Assembly (NCBI GenBank): GCA_964242735.1
Contig: CAXTAK010000011.1
Coordinates: forward strand, 1-64,000
Length of the DNA stretch: 64,000 nt
Direction of reading: 5' to 3'
Source of the DNA: CADCUY01 sp964242735
GTDB taxonomy: Bacteria; Actinomycetota; Actinomycetes; Actinomycetales; Quadrisphaeraceae
Of the stretch, positions 61,029 through 64,000 are shown piece by piece (positions within the stretch are counted from its first letter, which is position 1; the number at the start of each line of letters is the position of its first letter). The translations under genes were made by a program, and so were the position numbers. The notes beneath the pieces were generated by a model. The model saw only the letters and a program-made list of their open reading frames with translations. It ran no database searches and was not told the origin of the DNA.

Positions 61029-61852
61029 ATCCGGCGTGCGCCGCCGGCGTTGTCGAACGGGACGTCGCGCGAGGTGCCGACGGCCTGGGTGGTGGCGCTG
61101 CGGGCCTGAGCGCCCGTGCCGGGAGAGGCCTGGGCGTGGGCCTGGATGCGGGGGGCCTCGGCCTCGGCGCGGGAGAGGTAGGACTCCCAGCGCGCCTGCA
61201 TGGGCCGGATCAGCCCACCGCCGGCACCGACGATCAGGATCCCCGAGACGGTGGCCAGGACGGCGACCAGGACCGGGAGGGTCACCGTGGTGGCGATCCC
61301 GACCTGGTTCAGGGCCGCGATGATGCCCAGGCCGAGGATGAAGACGCTGGCGATGTTGCCCAGCAGTCGACCGTAGGACAGCCCGCCCAGGGTGTTCTGG
61401 ATGAGGTTCTTGACGCCGGCGGCGATCGCGGAGGCGATGACGATGATGACGATCGCCACGATGATCGACGGGATGAAGGCGATGACCCGGGTGAGCAGGT
61501 CGCTGATCGGGTTCCGCCCGAACACGCCGAAGGCCAGCTGCAGCACGAACAGCATCAGCGCGTAGTACACGAACTTCGCGACGATGTCGGACGCGTCGTA
61601 CTTGCTGCGCGCCAGGGCCTGCTTGACGCCACCGCGCTCGACGGCGCGGTCGAAGCCCACCCGCTCGAGGACGGCGTTGGCGGCCCGGGAGAGGGCCTTG
61701 GCGACGAGCCAGCCGATGAGCAGGATGAGCAGGGCCACGACCAGCCGCGGGAGGAACTCCACGATGTTGGTCAGGGTGGACTGGAAGGTGCCGCGGGTGG
61801 TGATGACCGCGTCGTTGACGGACGCGGTCGCGAGGACCCCGGCCGCGCTCAC
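61025..61852 (-). CDS. Conserved-TM-helix (MscS-like) channel protein
   Basis: A 275-residue membrane protein with the conserved TM helix repeats found in CmpX-type mechanosensitive channel relatives: PRLVVALLILLIGWLVAKAL and ILGLGIIAALNQVGIAT, each followed by a Gly-rich helix. About five membrane helices lie between residues 30 and 215; a Gln/Ala-rich cytoplasmic tail follows. The MscS beta domain is missing. The GTG at 61852 has no ribosome-binding site of its own and overlaps the stop of a 19-codon frame, suggesting coupled translation. Confidence 0.8.
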   Translation of the reverse strand: MSAAGVLATASVNDAVITTRGTFQSTLTNIVEFLPRLVVALLILLIGWLVAKALSRAANAVLERVGFDRAVERGGVKQALARSKYDASDIVAKFVYYALMLFVLQLAFGVFGRNPISDLLTRVIAFIPSIIVAIVIIVIASAIAAGVKNLIQNTLGGLSYGRLLGNIASVFILGLGIIAALNQVGIATTVTLPVLVAVLATVSGILIVGAGGGLIRPMQARWESYLSRAEAEAPRIQAHAQASPGTGAQARSATTQAVGTSRDVPFDNAGGARRM

Positions 61853-61908
61853 GTGCGGGCCCCGCTGACGAGCCGGAGCTCGAGGGCGGTGGACGTGACG
61901 GAGTTCAT
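61849..61908 (-). CDS. 19-aa upstream peptide coupled to the channel gene
   Basis: ATG 61908, preceded by AGGAGAG at ideal spacing, encodes MNSVTSTALELRLVSGART and ends in TGA overlapping the GTG of the channel gene (GTGA). The peptide has no recognisable function. Its likely role is to load ribosomes for the downstream start. Confidence 0.55.
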   Translation of the reverse strand: MNSVTSTALELRLVSGART

Positions 61909-62039
61909 GATGGCTCTCCTGGCTGGGTGCTCATGAGGGGGGACGACGGCCCGCCGTCCCGGTGGTGCGGTGGTCCTGGCGCACGGCGGGCCTTGGGGGA
62001 GGACCCGCCCCGCCAGGGCGGAGGTGGCGGCGGTGGCGG

Positions 62040-62819
62040 TCAGGACCGGTCGGTCCCGCGCGCGCCCTCGGGCGCGTCGAGCTCGATCTGCTCCTTGCGC
62101 ACGGTGTCGGTGACCTGCTGCTGCTCGACGACGGTCTCCGTGCCGAGCCTGATGCGCTCGACGGGCACGACCTCCTTCTCGACCACGGGGCGCTCCTCGT
62201 TCAGGACGACCTCGTGGACGGCCTCGGTGATCTGCGGCCCGTCGAGGGCCTTGCCGCGGTTGGCCTCGGTGATGGGCTCACGGGTGACGGTCAGCTCGTC
62301 GTGGGAGACCCCGACGGCGACGCTCTGCTGCTCGGTCACCACGTACTTGCGGAGTCGGGCACGCCCGGACTCCACCTTCTGCACACCGACGCGCAGCCGC
62401 TCCTCGGAGCGGGTCATCGCGTCGTCGTCACCGGTCCGGCTGGGCGCCGGGGTGCTGGCGGCGGTGGTGGTGCCGGCGGCGGGCAGGCCCGAGTCGGAGG
62501 CGCGCTCGGAGTAGGCGAGGTCGTAGTAGGAGTACAGGGTCGACTCCTCCTGCTGGGACAGGGCGCTGTCGGCGTCCACCGACGGCGCTCCCTGCACGCG
62601 GTCCCGGGTGTAGGGCACTGCGAGGCCGCCGCCACTCAGGTCAGCCTCTGCCAGGGGCACGAAGGACTCCCTCGCGCCCGACAGCCCGGGCACGGTGGCC
62701 CACTCCGGCTGCCCGGTCTCGTCGTCGAGGAAGATGCCGCCGACCTGTCCGATCGTCTCTCCGCCGGTGCCGACCATGCGCTGGCCGATCACGGTCTTGG
62801 CCTGCTCGATGGTGATCAC
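62040..62819 (-). CDS. PRC-barrel plus DUF2382 stress protein, second copy
   Basis: A 259-residue paralogue of the protein at 44369. The PRC barrel (VIGQRMVGTGGETIGQVGGI, residues 8-85) is followed by a Ser/Thr/Pro linker and DUF2382 (SEERLRVGVQKVESGRARLR, REPITEANRGKALDG, EVVPVERIRLGTETVVE). The DUF2382 halves are nearly identical in their motifs, the PRC halves less so. GTG 62819 has GGAGGACT 3-4 bases upstream. The promoter carries the third CTTRC-N3-GYAAG site. Confidence 0.88.
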   Translation of the reverse strand: MITIEQAKTVIGQRMVGTGGETIGQVGGIFLDDETGQPEWATVPGLSGARESFVPLAEADLSGGGLAVPYTRDRVQGAPSVDADSALSQQEESTLYSYYDLAYSERASDSGLPAAGTTTAASTPAPSRTGDDDAMTRSEERLRVGVQKVESGRARLRKYVVTEQQSVAVGVSHDELTVTREPITEANRGKALDGPQITEAVHEVVLNEERPVVEKEVVPVERIRLGTETVVEQQQVTDTVRKEQIELDAPEGARGTDRS

Positions 62820-62860
62820 GTGAGTCCTCCTGGACGTCTGTCGCGGACATACCTTGTAAG

Positions 62861-62873
62861 CTTGCGCCGTAAG
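62861..62873. promoter_or_regulatory. Operator candidate 3, CTTGC-GCC-GTAAG
   Basis: The same palindrome as at 43399 and 44320, 42 bases before the GTG of the second PRC-barrel gene. A compressed half-copy, CTTGTAAG, abuts it at 62853-62860. Confidence 0.65.
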
Positions 62874-62935
62874 GCTGCCACAGCTGCGGCTCCGTGCAAC
62901 TCGTGACGGGATGAACACTGGGGGCTAGCGCTCGC

Positions 62936-63804
62936 TCAGCGTGACGCGCCACGCTGAGATCCGCAGGCATCACGACGAGCCACACGTCCGTGCAAGGCGC
63001 TGGGGGGCGTGCCGGGCGGGCCCGCGGTGGAGCGGGTGCAGCCGTCCGACCGCCCGGCAGCGGAGCGGTGACGCTGGCGGCCAGCACGTCGGAGCCGTCC
63101 GGCCTCGCCAGCACGGTGGCCAGCAGCGCCGGTGGCGATCCCTCGCCGCTGATGACAGGTCGGGTGCGGGCTCACGGCGGTGCGTCGCACGAGGGCCGGG
63201 GCCATCACGGCCGAGAGCGGCTCGGCGCCGTGCCGCGTCCATGCCGTCATCGCGGCCAGCGCCCGGGGCTCCTGCGCCCCGAGCGGCGTCGCCAGCTCGT
63301 CGTCGAGGTGGTTCGGGTGCATCCCGCGGACCCGCCGCAGCGGTCCGGAGGCGGAGGAGCGGCGAGCGCGGGCGGCGGCCAGCTGGTCCAGGACCTGGCG
63401 GGTCGCGGCGTCGGTGGTCGTGGCCGCCTCGATGACGACCCGGTGTCGAGGACCTGGAGGGAGACGGTGCCGTCGTCGCGCTGCACCGGTCCCGGCAGCG
63501 CGTGCGCCAGGGCGCGCTCGGCGGTGTCCCCGGCGCCGGCCCCGTCGGTGATGGGGGTGGTGAGCCACGCCCCGGACGGCGGGGTGCCGGCGATGCCGTC
63601 GGCGCGGGCGGCGTGCAGCTCGGCGGGCACCAGCGCCTCCCCACCGGTGGCGACCCGGGTGGAGGGCGGAGGAGCCAGCCCCCCGGTCATCGGCGTCGTG
63701 GGTCGGTGGTGGGTGGGCTGCTCACGGCGGGCACCTGCCCGGTGCGGCGGCGCTGACAGCGCAGCACCCGGCGCCGACCGAGCCGGAGGTGACCAGAGCC
63801 GCAC
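62936..63804 (-). pseudogene. Possible frameshifted gene of unknown function
   Basis: The minus strand reads STRVATGGEALVPAELHAAR and GTVSLQVLDTG in one frame (63700-63450), then VVIEAATTTDAATRQVLDQL and GMHPNHLDDELATPLGAQEP in another (63435-63200). Together they look like one protein broken by a single indel near 63445. I do not recognise the family, so this is tentative. Its 3' part degenerates before the second PRC-barrel promoter. Confidence 0.3.
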
Positions 63805-63821
63805 CCGGCCCGCCGCCTGCC

Positions 63822-64000
63822 TCAGGCCGTGCTCTGGACCACTCCGTCGACCGGCTCGGCGGCGCTGACGCCGGGCAGCTCGCGCACCCGCACCTGCACC
63901 GTCCCGGCGAGCACGCGCACGTCGAAGACGGGCTGGTCGGCCGTCGCCGGCCCGTGGACGACCTCGCCGCCGTCCAGGGCGAAGACGCTGGCGTGCCAGG
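63822..64000 (-). CDS. Rieske [2Fe-2S] protein, C-terminal part
   Basis: The last 59 codons of a gene that starts beyond the window. WHASVFALDGGEVVHGPATA contains the second histidine of the Rieske cluster motif (C-P-W-H-x-x-x-F in the family), followed by QPVFDVRV and VQVRVRELPG. The Cys-x-His half of the motif lies outside. It may be a ferredoxin subunit or a DUF2231-Rieske fusion; this cannot be told from here. Confidence 0.7.
   Translation of the reverse strand, partial: WHASVFALDGGEVVHGPATADQPVFDVRVLAGTVQVRVRELPGVSAAEPVDGVVQSTA

Overview
The window is chromosomal DNA of a very GC-rich mycothiol-producing actinomycete. Evidence includes MshA, a mycothiol-type formaldehyde dehydrogenase with its metallo-beta-lactamase partner, CarD next to ispD/ispF/cysS/rlmB, SenX3-RegX3, an RsiG-type anti-sigma factor, and DUF3618 and holin-X proteins. 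A Kineosporia/Kineococcus/Quadrisphaera-like lineage is my best guess, but the sequence alone does not fix the genus. Most genes are compact and often overlap by 4 bases (ATGA or GTGA). Many begin without a ribosome-binding site, 6-8 bases after a TANNNT box, which is the signature of leaderless transcripts.

Layout. 0.5-9.5 kb: ygfZ, a threonine/proline-tailed membrane protein, a 37-aa membrane peptide, a nitrobindin-like protein, an RsiG-like c-di-GMP anti-sigma factor convergent with an EAL phosphodiesterase, asparaginase II, a DUF2516 protein and a methyltransferase. 9.6-14.7 kb: mshA, gpm, phoU, senX3-regX3 with a PHO-box-like array. 14.7-25.4 kb: LpqE-like lipoprotein, carD, ispD, ispF, sodA, a GntR/membrane-protein pair, the mycothiol formaldehyde module, cysS, a decayed PIN toxin and rlmB. 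25.7-36.9 kb: alpha-glucan and trehalose genes (DUF4032 protein, MsmX/UgpC ATPase, remnants of two GH13 enzymes, a secreted alpha-amylase, otsA/otsB) and a membrane Ser/Thr kinase. 36.9-41.1 kb: CopC protein, tRNA-Thr, cation efflux protein, an NAD-kinase-like protein with an altered catalytic motif, and a COG4637-type ATPase.

41.4-48.4 kb and 60.2-62.8 kb form two blocks of stress or envelope proteins (DUF3618, holin-X, PRC-barrel/DUF2382, manganese catalase, multi-TM proteins). Three of their promoters share a 13-bp palindrome, CTTRC-N3-GYAAG, and a TetR gene sits between two of the copies. I propose one local regulon. 48.6-51.7 kb is an FrcBCA-like sugar ABC transporter. 51.7-53.3 kb holds two decayed regulatory genes; one carries a 19-bp tandem duplication that breaks the frame. 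53.3-59.5 kb: a ferritin-like/VIT1 iron exporter, an alpha/beta hydrolase, a DoxX protein, and a glycosyltransferase facing a Gfo/Idh-MDR oxidoreductase pair. The window ends inside a Rieske-type gene.

No CRISPR array, prophage or insertion sequence was seen. The accessory flavour comes from gene decay (four loci) rather than from recent islands.
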